DNA of 64,000 nt from Mytilus trossulus (taxonomy: Eukaryota; Mollusca; Bivalvia; Mytilida; Mytilidae): contig NW_026963295.1 in assembly GCF_036588685.1 (NCBI RefSeq), positions 868,001 to 932,000 on the forward strand, read 5' to 3'. Of the stretch, positions 10,952 through 22,979 are shown piece after piece. The first letter of the stretch is position 1, and each line of letters opens with the position of its first letter. Under the pieces are notes generated by a model that was not told the DNA's origin, did no database searches, and saw nothing but the letters and a program-made list of their open reading frames with translations. The translations under genes were made by a program, and so were the position numbers.

Positions 10952-13900
10952 TTAAAGGGAAATTCCGCGATTTTTTACTTATCATCTAATTATGTTCATC
11001 TTAACATAAAAATCACATTTGCAAAGTTTTAAATTTATATTCCTTCTAATAACGGAGAAAATCAAGTATTTGTAACTTTTTTGGTTGAATTCTCGAGTGG
11101 GTCGTGACGTATTAGCCCGATTTATTGAATTCTGTGAAAAAATAAAATCTGTTTAACTCTTATAGCTTATCGACAATATACGTAATTAAAAGCGCACAGC
11201 TGACGAATGGTCGAAGTTATTAACCACAATATAAGAATAAACGAAAATGAATATGCATATATATACCGTTTTGTATTGATTGAATTAAACTCCTATAAAA
11301 TTATCTCTAGTAAATGTTTTTGAAATTTTAATTAATTATTGTTGAGATTTTTTTCATAAAATATTTATTGAACATTTTTACTGATATTGAACTGAAAATA
11401 TTTCAGTTCTATTTACCGTTATTGTTTTGATAATCATTTCAATGCAACTAATGTGTGAGCAGAGTGTGTATATTATTTTGTAAAGGTCACTGTATATTTC
11501 TCGGCACGAGGTCAATTCGTTTACCTTGTAGCTATGTAGCCGCAGGTGTGAGTTCAAGCGTACACAGGTATAAATGTTGTTATTTGGAAAGGATAAACAG
11601 AAAGGTTAGAAAGAGTATATGCTGTCACGATGTTAATACACTAAGATTTAATACACGATGAGAATAAAGATACAATAATTAAATTGTGTAAATTAATTGA
11701 AAATAAAATTCAAATTCGTAATTCCGAAAGTGTATAAAAATAAAAGGAAACAATTTTTGATTACTTTCTTAGCGGCAATTGGCGTAAAGATTCAAATATG
11801 AAGCAAAAAATAGTAGTTTTAATCTTTAATAAAAACTAAATGCAATATTACCCAATTTGATATACCATTGTACATCTGTTTGATATCATTGACTTTACCG
11901 GAATTTCTTAACTTGTATTCAAATCTGGCTGTGTTTAAATGCTAATAAAACTATTGCAATTTTAAAGTTTTTAATTGACAAAAAAATACAACATACAACA
12001 TGCATGATTTTTTTTTTAGTTTCTTTTTAACATTTTATTCTTACATAATTAAATTCATTTGACAATCATTTACACGATTTTTTTGTGAAAAGAATACCAA
12101 TTATCTAAGCTAAGGTATTATTTCTTTTGAGGATTTTTGAGGATTTTTTTTTAAAATTCTATGATAATATTTGTGCAATGTTGAACATGATAGCCGTCAT
12201 TAATCCAAATAAGTAATACAGTAGTTGTTATATTTTAGTCATACATAACTGATATTGACGAATTTATAATAGTTCGTCCATACATCGTTGTTCATGAAAC
12301 AATCATTATTAGTATACATGTAAGTTTCCTGACGTATAAGAGCCATTGAGGATGAGCTCCAGAGAAATCAGACTAGTGGCGTTTCGTTCGTTTGTTTGTT
12401 GGGAAAGGAGAGGAAATGCAACCTCTTGTACAGATAAACGACAGAATTACCATACAAGCATTTATAGTCAACACAATCAGAAAGAGTTCCCATCGTTAGA
12501 CGGGGAATATGAAGGCTTCCAAGAATGAACAAGTGACATGTCTAACTCTGAACAGTTAGAAAACAGACTATCGACATCGACCGCTTGTTCTTGATATTTG
12601 AAATTATGATATAGTGATGAGTTCTTGCGTCTGACAAAACTAAATTCCTTCATGGTTATATCTTGCCATACGTTTATATTGGTTTGTAAGGTGATTACTC
12701 AAAATCGTTATTTGAAAATCCTGTTTGTGAGATGTAGATTCATTTCAATACAGAAATTTCGTCTATATATTTCACAAGTGTATAACACGGAGAAGCTCTG
12801 AAGGTCCATTAATCCCATTTTGTTTGGGTGTGAACCATCGATGTTTACAGCCATATCAAAGAATAAGGTGATGGTGGTAGAAAGAACTATGGGCGTCATG
12901 TGGCAAATATTACATGCATATCGGACAATGAGTTGTCAATCTGTATGAAAAGATTTCCAATACAACCATATTATTGAGAAGGAATGTTTACATGCTATAC
13001 TCTCGTACTAGTATTACAGGGTTCTTGTGGCGTTCACCTTAGACACACATCGTTTTAACGATGTTTAAAAAAAGACAGAACCAATTTAATGTCATATTTC
13101 CCTATTTTTTAAATATAACTAAAAGTCTTTTGTCTGACAAGAATACCCCTATTTAGCGAACACGTAATTTATTCTTTTTTCTGTTATTGAATACAAAGAA
13201 AGAAAATAAATCCCGAAATTAATTTGAAACTTTGATACTCAAAAAGTTTCCCAGCAAAATATTCACATCCCCTGGGGATAATTAGTGTTCGTCCAGTGGC
13301 ATATATAACAATTGTGATGACGAATTCCTTCCTGTGTTCGAGAACAATCTTATTGAAATATAAATCTGTGATTTTCCTAGGTCCACAGCTTCAATGAACC
13401 AAAGCAAAAGTTATACATCGACCTGTATTTAAATCAAATTGGTTCTCTTTCTTTTGGTATACAATAGTCTATCGACATTCGATGATTACATACTGTTGGC
13501 ATACGTGGACTAGTCTATTTACAACACTTTTACCCCTATTTATTCAAAATATAGGTTTTTTTTCTTATGTTCAATGTATACATGTATATATTTTAAATTG
13601 CGCTATAGTTTCGTAACTTTCTATCCAGTCGTATAAACGAATCGTCGGCAAGTGCGTACATTTTTTTAAATCAATATTTCTGGTCTGTTCCAATCTGTCC
13701 TTCACTATTGACAATGACTATATATTACATTTTCCCAAATTCACCCTTGGAAAAAATATTTAAATAGATTTTAACTTCATCAAATCTTATTTTTTGGGTA
13801 TTATTTATATTTTTATGAATTATATTCTTTACACCAGAAATGTTATTTATAAACAAGCGTATGAGTTTAGTAATGACAAGTAAGACATAGTTGTATATTA

Positions 13901-13960
13901 TACATCTGATAGTTCAAAATGGAAAGTTATAAGTTATCAGCCGTGTACACTGATCAATAC

Positions 13961-14075
13961 CTGCAGAAGTGAAACGATGCATGAGCTTGCAAGCCCGACA
14001 GGAAATCGTTTGAATACCTGGACGTGTCACCTCACACCCCTCACAATACCTTTGGAAGTAATTACCTTTAGCCAT
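13961..14075 (-). CDS. Candidate first exon of an unknown small CxxC protein
   Basis: On the minus strand an ATG in good context (CACCAGCATGG) opens 38 codons and one extra base, ending at CTGCAG|gtattg, a plausible donor. The peptide has two CxxC pairs (YCEGCEV and SCRACKLMHRF), a spacing seen in zinc-binding ribbons. I do not recognise the family and found no following exon. The exon lies inside the TTAA-flanked element 10956-14622, so it could be element cargo or chance. Confidence 0.25.
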
Positions 14076-14310
14076 GCTGGTGATCAGATGAGGGAAGATC
14101 AATATATATTTGAAAAAAGTTTATTACTTTAAAGAATTATGAACAAATTAGATTTTCGAAAAGAATTTTCACGGAACACTTATTTATGATTTCAACTTTG
14201 ACTTTTCACCTAATTCCAATATCAACAGTTTAAAAACAACAGACCATGGTAATTTAAATTAATTTAAAGTAAGAATATTTTCCGTATCAAGTTAGTTAGT
14301 CGGATAAAAC

Positions 14311-14350
14311 TGAGACTACTATAACTATACTATGTGTTATAGTAGTCTCA
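14311..14350. repeat. Perfect 15-bp inverted repeat
   Basis: TGAGACTACTATAAC is followed by a 10-nt spacer and its exact reverse complement. It does not sit before a recognised gene end, so a terminator role is unsupported. Confidence 0.6.
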
Positions 14351-14744
14351 GGATAAAACAACCGTACGATTGACAAGATATCGACACGCAATTACGACTA
14401 CATCGGTTACTGTAGTTTTGTTTCTTTGTGGTTTATAGACATATCTTTTTTATTAATCGGGAAAGAAGACAAGATGGCGGATCGAAAAGAATTGATACTC
14501 TAAATTTAAAATCGATGGTGATCGCTTATCTAGCGGAATAAAACTTTAATATCTATTAATTTGAGCATTTTTATACAGAATGAACATAATATCAATTTTT
14601 GATTTTTTTGCGAAGTTTCCCTTTAACTCGAGGAGTGGAAGTTTTAGAGGCATAAGATTTCTTTTTTCTTTCTTAAATTCCGAATCTATCTGTTTAGGAA
14701 ATACCTTGAATAGTTATTTAAAAAAAATTGTCCTTTAAAAGTTA

Positions 14745-15249
14745 ATACCATCTGAGATGTTACGATAGAGTTATTCGATGTCAACTTGTTTACAAAATTC
14801 CTCCAATAAAAAGTTTCGAAAATTATGAAAGTCAAGCCTTTCTTCCAAATGTACATCACATGTTTTATGACAGGCAATTCGTCCATGAAATGTTTTTTTC
14901 CGATAATAAGTAAACTTTTGCACGAATAGTAAATGAAATTTACAAATGCATGCATAGAAACGTATATCAATTATCTATACCATTCAAATGTTTGTGTATC
15001 GTCATGCACAACCACTTGATTATACATAATTGAAAGGACAAAAGTTCATGTTCAAATTTTAATATGCAAATTCTATTAATTCACTTTTTCAGAAGCACAA
15101 TCAAGTATAAGTAACTGGTTGAGCCACTTGACCAGGAATATATATTGGGACTTTGGTAGAAGTACTTTTGGTCAAGGAGATGAGTTTTTAGGGGTGTTAG
15201 ATTTCTTTTTGTTCCTTGAATTACGAATTCATCAGTTTAGAAATTGTGT
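14745..15249 (-). pseudogene. Relic of lectin exon 1 plus 5' flank
   Basis: 14750-14890 matches the start of lectin exon 1 (segment for EFCEQDD and the leader) with an internal deletion and frame damage. 14890-15249 matches the 5' flank unit, including CATGCACAACCACTTGATTATACATAATTGAAAGGAC-type blocks and ACTTGACCAGG. No other exon follows on the minus strand before lectin copy A. The unit is interrupted by the TTAA element at 15253-17521, after which its distal end resumes (TAGTTAGAGTTGTCCC). Confidence 0.7.
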
Positions 15250-15252
15250 TAA

Positions 15253-17521
15253 GGTGGTATGGGAGTCTAAAATAAAAATGATAGAATTTGTTCATACTTT
15301 GCCAAAATGTAGTATCTATTGATACATGTTAAAAAATATTATAAAAATGATAGGTCACCGTGCATTTTTTCAAGCTACGGATCGTGACAAAATGAGACAT
15401 TTTGTATGGATTATACATGAAAAAACACCATTTTGTGAATAGAAACTAAACGAAACGATAGAATTGTAAAATAAATTAGGAAAATATAGCTTTCAAACAA
15501 TGCTTTGATAATATCAAAAGAAAAGATAGGGTCACCGTGCGTTTTTTTCCGGCTAAAATACAAAGTAGGAAAATTCCATGAACAATCCAACAGAAAATGC
15601 ACTGTTTTAGAGTTACCTCCCCTTAAAATGACAATTTCAAAATATCTAAAAACAACCAAAAGTAATCTACACTTGTACATATATTTATATTTATAAGTTA
15701 TATTCTTATAAAGGAGGGAGGAAAGACACCAAAGGGACAGTCAAACTCATAAATCTAAAACAAACTGACAACGCCATGGCTAAAAATGAAAAAGACAAAC
15801 AGAAAAACAATAGTACACATGACACAACATAGAAAACTAAAGAATAAACAACACGAACCCCACCAAAAACTAGGGGTGATCTCAGGTGCTCCGGAAGGGT
15901 AAGCAGATCCTGCTCCACATGCGACACCCGTCGTGTTGTTTATGTGATTACAAATCCGGTAAATAGTCTAATTCGGTAGGTCAAATTCATGAAAGGGAAG
16001 GGGATTGTAGTTACGACGTAAGGAACATATCCGATATCATTTGTGAAACGGTAATTCCATAACGGTCAACCAACTCGTGATGGCGTCCGTAAAATTTACG
16101 AAGGGATGATTTCAACTTCACCATTTGGAACTCTTGGTTTAATAGCTTCCTTGTGAGCAGTAACCCTCTATCAAGAAAATCATGATAGGAAATGCAAGCA
16201 CGGGAATATCGTATCAATTGGGAGATATATACTCCGTATGCAGGTGCTGCTGGAATGTTGCTACTTAGAAATGGAAAGTTCACAATTGGAAAGCTGAAAT
16301 CATCTCTTTTGTCGTAAAGTTTTGTCTTCAACCGACCCTCATTGTCAATTTCTAGATGTAAGTCAAGATATGAAGCCGACTTAACTGTATCTGTAGTATC
16401 CTTTATCTCCAATTCGATGGGATAGATGCGATCCACATAGTCACCAAATTTTGAATTGTTTAGTGAAAGAAAGTCATCTATATAGCGGAAAGTAGAGTTA
16501 AAGGATATTGCTGACTTCTTATCTTTCTTCCTAAGAAGTTCCTGCATGAAGTCAGCCTCATAATTATAAAGAAATAAGTCAGCAAGTAGAGGGGCACAGT
16601 TTGTTCCCATTGGGATGCCGACAGTCTGTTGAAAAACACGTCCTCCGAACGTAACAAATATGTTGTCAATCAAGAAATCAAGCATCTTGATAATATCGGT
16701 TTCAGAGAATTTTTTGTTTGAATCAGAATGGTTCTTTACAAAGTATGATTTATCCCTCCCTAAGACAAGATACTTGTATCTACGTTGGTCATTCTTTTTT
16801 ATGAAGCAAAGTAATACCAACTCTTTTAATTTGTCTTTTAGTTTGGAATGTGGAATACTAGTGTAAAGAGTAGAAAAGTCAAATGTTTTAATACTGTTAC
16901 AAGATGAAAGAGAGTTAGATTGTATATACTCTAAAAGATCTTTGGAATTTTTAAGTATCCACATCTGATTCACGCCACCTCTAGAATAGGCAGTTTCACA
17001 ATAACTTTAAAGCCCGTCTTTGATTGCTGATAAAATGGATGTTAATAATTTAGAAAGGGGTTTCGTGGAGCACTTGGAAGACCCAGCAATATACCGTTGT
17101 TTGTAAGGACACTTATGTAGTTTAGGTATCCAATACAGTGATGGAAGATCCAGTTCTTCATCTTTGGTTGAAATACCAAAGGAACAAAGAACAGACCTAT
17201 GATTATCCAGGATTTCCTCTTTGGTAAGTGTCGTGAGGGTATATGTTGGGTTTCCAAGTGAATTGTCTATACCTAATTCGTTTATCAAGCAATTAATGTA
17301 ATGACTTTTACAGATAAAAACGATGTTATTTTGGGCTTTGTCTGCGGGGACAAAAACATATTCATCATGGAGGTCAGGATGTTATAAATTGGATCTTTTA
17401 AATGTAAAAACACATGAAATATCTGCATTCTTGCATCAAGTTTTGCTAATTTGATAGAAAATATGGACCTTAGATTCTCTGTTTTTTACAATCCAAGATG
17501 GCGAAAGACACCCATACCACC
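15253..17521. mobile_element. TTAA-flanked element interrupted by a Penelope-like insertion
   Basis: Inverted ends GGTGGTATGGGAGTCT and, reversed from the right, GGTGGTATGGGTGTCT lie between TTAA at 15249-15252 and 17522-17525. The unoccupied site is visible in the paralogous unit near 39807 (GCCTTAATTAGTTAAAGTTGTCCC). Only about 450 bp on the left and 140 bp on the right are element sequence; the rest is the Penelope-like copy at 15705-17378. Two inner blocks (near 15347 and 15530) share AGGTCACCGTGC/GGGTCACCGTGC. Confidence 0.65.
15705..17378 (-). pseudogene. Penelope-like reverse transcriptase copy D (no endonuclease), 5'-truncated
   Basis: Reading minus, one frame runs from about 17378 to 16011 with a single internal stop (TAA 17007-17009). 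Reverse transcriptase motifs are clear: FDFSTLYTSIPHSKL (motif A region), GIPMGTNCAPLLADLFLY (motif B), FRYIDDFLS (catalytic YIDD), ending SQMISDMFLTS. Upstream are FVPADKAQNNIVF and YWIPKLHK. No GIY-YIG domain follows the reverse transcriptase. A non-coding tail fills 15705-16010 and reappears as solo copies elsewhere. The 5' end is truncated at about 17378, as expected from target-primed reverse transcription. This is the least damaged reverse transcriptase core of this family in the window. Assignment as Penelope-like is from motif style; the sub-family is not settled. Confidence 0.8.
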
Positions 17522-18329
17522 TTAAATAGTTAGAGTTGTCCCTCTAAAAGTTTCTGTTCATATTCAGTTATGTTACTGAATTGGAACAATTACATGACAT
17601 ATTTTCTAGTTGTATGCGTATTTGGTCATGTCCTAAGATAAGAGTCCAGTACCAATCGCTATTTAGTAAGAAATACTGACTTAATATGCCTTATAAAATA
17701 GAAGGACACGGCATATAAAACATGTAAAACAAGTTCTTTTATCCCTTTTTAAAGCACATATGATTGCCAGCGCTATTAAAGAATTTGGTATTGCTCAGTC
17801 TTGATTTTCGTCGTTTTCCGATTTTTATATGGCTTTGTTCTTTTTCTTAAATTTATGAGTTTGAATGTGTCCTCGGTATCTCTATTTTATCTAATGAAAT
17901 AATTTTAATCTCCTCAGGGTAGTGCAGCTTTTTGGTATAACTTGGAATTAAATGGGATATAGACCAACGCATGTTGCATGCTGGATGTCCTGTTCTTGTT
18001 GGTTATAAATGGGGTAAGTATGTAAAATATTATGGGATGATTGTTTAAAATAGTTTTTTATTTGTAAAATTGTCATGATTAAAAAAAACTAGCATTTTTT
18101 GGTTAGATATAAGTCTAATTTGAAAATATCATGTGGATTTTTCAATTTTTTTTATTATAAAGAAAGGTTCAAATAATTTGCCCACATAATCAATTGCAAG
18201 CAAATAGCAATTTCGAAAAGAAGGTTACGTTTATTTTTTTTCTAGCTACTTGTAAAATTCAGTCGAAAAGTGCATCTTGAGCGCAATATGTCAATGTTAT
18301 TACTCCCCTGAATCGTATGCCCGCAAGCG

Positions 18330-19070
18330 TTTCTCTCAGACATGATTAATGGTATTCACTTGTATAATAAATCAACATCAAAATTAAATCAGACCAGGAA
18401 AGAGATACAAAATGGAAATGTCTTTTTAAAGTATTTTTTTCAGAAACTAATTTCGGAAAAAAAAACAATCACGAAAACATAAACTTATACATTTTAAACA
18501 AATGTTTTATAAATGAAAACGTGAAGTACTAGTACTTAATGACCAGCTGCACATAAATAGTATAGCCAGTCCATATGAGGTAAAGATTACATGCGGAAGC
18601 TTGACCTAAATATCATCAACGTTTCTTAATTTAACAAAACGAAATATGTTATATACTCGAGTATTCATGACAGTTTTATAAGCACTGACACTGAGCTAAT
18701 GAAAACGTGAAGAACTATATGACTTACTGCAACTTGATAGCATAGATAAATGCATCTAAGGTATTATTTGCCTGAGGTTGTTGGACCTAAATTTTCTACT
18801 CCACCCTAAGTCAACAGCGCAAAATTAAGAAATAGAAATATTTTTATACGATAGTATTCATATTAGTGCTATATATTCACTGAAATTGATGTGATAACAA
18901 CAGTACGTTCTAGGTGACCAACTGCAACCAAATTCATCTAATGTAATTTTTGCCTGCAGGAGTTAGAACGCTTTATTTAATAATTTCTTGTTAATTTAAC
19001 CCTCACAGTATTTTGAAAACAAAAGATAAATTGAAATATACTGTAGTATTCATCTTTGTGTCATAAGCAA
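18330..19070. other. Intronic AT-rich DNA
   Basis: Between the 18-kb repeat remnant and the minisatellite. Three loosely similar segments (near 18530, 18700 and 18900) share a pattern of 'GTGAAG..CTA....GACC/TTACTGCAAC...ATAG..AAATGCATCTAA', so it looks like an old, degenerate tandem duplication. No coding signal. Confidence 0.35.
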
Positions 19071-19117
19071 TGTCACTGAGTGACGATACCCAATATGTGT
19101 ACGGAACGAAATGCCAA

Positions 19118-20225
19118 CCATCAACTATTGTCCGCCATCAACTATCACCCACAATCAACTGTTGTCCACCATCAACTTTTATCAACCATCAACTTTTGTC
19201 CACTATCAATAATTATCCACCATCAACTATTGTCCTTAATCGAATTTTGTCAACCATCAACTATTGTTCACCATCAACTATTGTTCACCATCAACTATTG
19301 TCCACCATAAACAATTGTCCATCCTCAACAGTTGTCTATCATCAACAATTGTTCACTATCAACAATTGTCCACAATCAACAATTGTCTACCATCAACTAT
19401 TGTTCACTATCAACAATTGTCCACCATCAACAATTGTCTACCATCAACTATTGTTCACTATCAACAATTGTCCACCATCAACTATTGTCCACCATCAACT
19501 ATTGTCCTTCATAGACTATTGTTTACCATCAACTATTGTCCACCATCAACTATTGTCCACCATCAACTATTGTCAACCATCAACAATTGTCCACCATCAA
19601 CTATTGTTAACCATCAACTATTGTCCATCCTAAACAATTGTCCACCATCAACAATTATCCACCATCAACAATTGTCCACTATCAACTATTGTCCACCATC
19701 AACTATTGTCCACCATCAACAATTGTTCACCATCAACAATTGTCCACCATCAACAATTGTCAACTATCAACTATTGTCCACCATCAAATATTGTCCACTA
19801 TCAACTATTATCCACCATCAACAATTATCAAACATCAACAATTGTCCACCATCAAATATTGTCCACCATCAACAATTATCCACTATTAACTATTGTCCAC
19901 CATCAACAATTGTCCACCATCAACAATTGTCCACCATCAACTATTGTTTACCATCAACTTATATCCATCATCAACCATTGTCAACAATTAACTATTGTCC
20001 ACCATCAACTATTGTCTACCATCAACTATTATCGACCATCAAAAATTGTCAACCATTAACTATTGTCAACCATCAACAATTATCTACCATCAACTATTAT
20101 CCACCATCAAGAATTGTCAACCATTAACTATTGTCAACCATCAACAATTATCTACCATCAACTATTATCCACCATCAACTATTGCCCACCATCAACTACT
20201 TCTAAAGTCTACCATTAACAGTTGA
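19118..20225. repeat. 17-bp minisatellite, about 65 copies
   Basis: The unit is CCACCATCAACWATTGT, tandem for about 1.1 kb in the intron of the plus-strand P4HA fragment. Two variants alternate: CAACTATTGT and CAACAATTGT; the second contains the palindrome ACAATTGT. Because 17 is not a multiple of 3 and the unit lacks stops in all plus-strand frames, long artificial open frames of up to 287 codons (periodic STINYCPPSTIVHHQ) appear. These are not genes. Confidence 0.95.
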
Positions 20226-20439
20226 CCCAGTAATGTAATTTTGATAATGCAAACAAATTTTTGATATTTTTTTTGTCAATGCCATTCAGTGAGGTTTAAA
20301 CTGTGATTTAATTTCTTATTACAAATCTACATTCTTCGTTACATTTGTTGTTTTTACAGTGATAAAGATGATAACACAATATTGACTGCTGTACCCCTAT
20401 TTTTTGACTCTTTGAGTATGTTTCTTTTGTTCATGCACC

Positions 20440-20665
20440 GTTGACAATGTAATGGCATTTGATGCTACTGTCATACAATTGAAAGGTTCAGCTAGCTTTA
20501 AAACCAGGTTCAATCCACCATTTTCTACATTAGAAATGCCTGTACCAAGTCAGGAATGTGACAGTTGTTATCCATTCGTTTGATGTGTTTGGGATTTTGA
20601 TTTTTGCCTTTTGAATTTGGACTTTCCTTTTTGATTTTTCCTCGGAGTTCAGTATTTTCGTGTTT
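20440..20665 (+). repeat. Dispersed 'tacaggcat' repeat, inverted copy
   Basis: Contains AATGCCTGTACCAAGTCAGG and TTTGGACTTTCCTTTTTGAT, the reverse complement of the repeat seen at 7690, 27525 and 31550. It ends about 20 bp before the acceptor of the last P4HA fragment exon and may supply part of its polypyrimidine tract. Confidence 0.65.
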
Positions 20666-20789
20666 TTACTTTTTTCTATACAGTTTAGTGAGTAACAAGT
20701 GGATTAGAGAACGTGGACAGATGTTTAAAAGACCATGCGGATTGAAAAAGAAATCAAAAGAAAGAAGACTATGGAATTTGTATTAAAAG

Positions 20790-21185
20790 AGTCTACTTGT
20801 TTATGCTTTATATGATTTATTAAAAAAAAAGTATCAGTTTTCATTATTCACACCTATTTGCTACTGAAATATGTAAAATTATCATTAAACAAATATAACA
20901 TTGATTATGTATTATGTTATAGATGTCTATAACAGTTACTATGATGATATTTGTATGCGAGTAACTAGAACGTGTAGACCATAAACATTTCTAGTTGGGT
21001 CTATTTGTGTTGGAGACACCTTATTTTGCACAAACCATAAGATTAAAAAATCTTCATCTGTCGAATCATAATGAAACTGCTCATATCTCTTTTGAATTCC
21101 TTTATTCATGAAATATTGATTTAATTTATGAAATATGTTCAAAACTCATAAAACAATTGATCGTAAATACTGTGAATTTTATTGA
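20790..21185. other. 3' flank of P4HA fragment
   Basis: AT-rich DNA after the TAA at 20786. No recognisable gene or repeat before the hAT element at 21194. Confidence 0.4.
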
Positions 21186-21193
21186 CTTATGAC

Positions 21194-22343
21194 CAGGGTT
21201 TCCCCTGGGTGAATTATTTTGTTCGCCACCTCTTTCGCCAAAACAATTTATTTTTCGACACTTTATTATTTTTTTCGCCAAATAACATAACTATATTTTT
21301 CGTTTAAAATTTACATTTTTTTCCACCCCCCTCCCCTCCCCTTTCCCTTAAATAAGATGATTTTGTCTATGATTATGCTCTCAAACTTATTTTAGAGTTT
21401 ACATGTTAATGAATAAACACTAAACATTTACTTTAAAAGAACAGATTTTTTTTAATTTAAAAGGGAAAACTATTCATTGTATTTTAAACAACTTTTCTAA
21501 TTGATTGGGCCACTATACTTTTAATAATAAAGAAGATATACATCCTGGAATATAACAAAATTAATGGACATGCTTTGATTATATAATACCAGTATAGTTC
21601 GTAGGGAAAGTTTCTTTAAAAGAAAAATACTGATGTTCCCTTTTGTACTAAGAAGGTTTTTTTTACAACAAAACAGAAGCTTTTATCACATGCAATTGAT
21701 CCCTCGTTTCATTTGTAGTCATAACATTGAAGGGCTACTCTCATTCGAGCCAACCTTTTGGATAGATTTCTTCATAACGACAGGTTTTTTTTCTTGACCA
21801 TCGTAAATGAAAAAGTTGAGACGTAAAACTAGGCTTGAAACACGTGTGTCACTCAAACGACTTTAAGAACGTCTTCCTAATCAGTTACCGATATTTAAGT
21901 CAAAGGATAATTAAAGTTTTTAATCCGAGATTTTTCTTGCTTTTGGACATTTTTCGTCACAAGTTTGCTTCAAACTCGTGCGTCGCAAAGTGGTAAATAA
22001 ATTCTGTATGTGACATTTAGCAGAAGCCATTTAACCATATCATTTTGTCAAACAATTCAATCAATACCTTTATTAATATAGTCCTTTGTTGTCGATAGCT
22101 ATACAATACAATCAGCTGATTATTGATTTTCTGTCCAAACCTTAATGAGGTCAAGGTGAATTGCGAGTATTGTTTGATCGGGTAAAGTCCGAAAAACTCG
22201 AAAAAAGTAAATAAACGAGATTGAGGAAAATAAATCGTTCTATATATTTCTTTCGCCAAATTCTTTCGCAAATGACGAATTTTTATCGCCACAAATATTA
22301 TTTTTTTCGCAAATTGCGAAAATGGCCGCCAGCGGAAACCCTG
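21194..22343. mobile_element. Non-autonomous hAT-type element, family 1
   Basis: 1150 bp. Inverted ends CAGGGTTTCCCCTGG and (right end reversed) CAGGGTTTCCGCTGG differ at one of 15 positions. The perfect 8-bp target duplication CTTATGAC lies at 21186-21193 and 22344-22351. hAT elements make 8-bp duplications and often begin CAGGG. The interior has many TTTCGCCA motifs near both ends (subterminal repeats) and no transposase. Confidence 0.85.
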
Positions 22344-22704
22344 CTTATGACTAATCTTAGGCGTATTATTTTAAAATGTGAAATCGTCTTAAAGAGACTC
22401 GAGGGTACATTATTTTCAGCAAGACTTTACACGTTTTTTTCATTACAAATTTTATTTATTACACTATTATTTAGTTACTTTATGATATGGTACAAATAAA
22501 ACATCGGCTTGTGTTGGACCCAGATGACTTTTATAATGTTTATATCATTAAAAAAGCTTCAAATTATTTCCCTTTGGTGCAAAAATGTTATTTTTTGCAT
22601 TTAAATTGAAATATATTTCTTTTCCAACTCACCAGCGACCTACATTTTTTTTCTTAAAAAAACTAATTTAACTAATCATTTATAAAATTTAAGCGATTGC
22701 TGTA

Positions 22705-22975
22705 GTTTATAGATATAGGAAGATGTGGTGTGAGTGCCAATGAGACAACTCTCCATCCAAACAACAATTCAAAAATTAAACCATTATAGGTTAAAGTACG
22801 GCCTTCAACACGGAGCCTTGGCTCACACCGAACAACAAGCTATAAAGGCCCCCAAAATAACTAGTGTAAAACCATTCAAACGGGAAAACCAACGGTCTAA
22901 TCTATATAAACAAAACGAGAAACGAGAAACACGTATATATTACATAAACAAACGACAACTACTGTAGTTCTTTTT
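22705..22975 (+). repeat. Dispersed repeat (GCCAATGAGACAACTCTCCA family)
   Basis: Contains AGTGCCAATGAGACAACTCT and TACGGCCTTCAACACGGAGCC. Related pieces are at 48745-48815 (inverted), 49553-49600 and 50027-50245 (inverted; CAAGGCTCCGTGTTGAAGACCGTA). The 77-codon open frame through it is not a gene. I know this only as an abundant bivalve repeat; class unknown. Confidence 0.75.
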
Positions 22976-22979
22976 GTTT

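Larger units (their letters stand above)
10956..14622. mobile_element. 3.67-kb TTAA-flanked inverted-repeat element
   Basis: TTAA flanks both ends (10952-10955 and 14623-14626). The left end reads AGGGAAATTCCGCGATTTTT and the right end, reversed, AGGGAAACTTCGCAAAAAAA. Imperfect similarity continues for about 50 bp, including TTATGTTCAT on both sides. The flanks rejoin the lectin 5'-flank unit, as seen by comparison with 39700-39760. I recognise no transposase inside it. The only candidate gene piece is a minus-strand exon at 13961-14075. Superfamily unknown; TTAA suggests piggyBac-like mobilisation. Confidence 0.6.
17918..20786 (+). pseudogene. P4HA: Prolyl 4-hydroxylase alpha, last two exons of a broken copy
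   Basis: Exon 17918-18013 follows an AG acceptor and encodes GSAAFWYNLELNG. It then loses frame: it is 96 bp, whereas the equivalent exon of the other copy (46226-46322) is 97 bp. A missing base after AATGGG creates TAG at once; in the shifted frame the sequence continues as the HAGCPVLVG iron/2-oxoglutarate segment. Exon 20689-20786 follows TTTAG and reads VSNKWIRERGQMFKRPC with a basic tail ending LWNLY and TAA. The 2.7-kb intron holds the 17-bp minisatellite and a dispersed repeat. No upstream P4HA exons are recognised on this strand. The 1-base loss could be an assembly error, but absence of the rest supports a fragment. Confidence 0.75.

Noticed and set aside
19070-20225. Several long plus-strand open frames (up to 287 codons) with periodic STINYCPPSTIVHHQ peptides
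   Set aside because: They are translations of a 17-bp tandem repeat that lacks stops in all three frames; the same peptide period appears in each frame, so no protein is implied.
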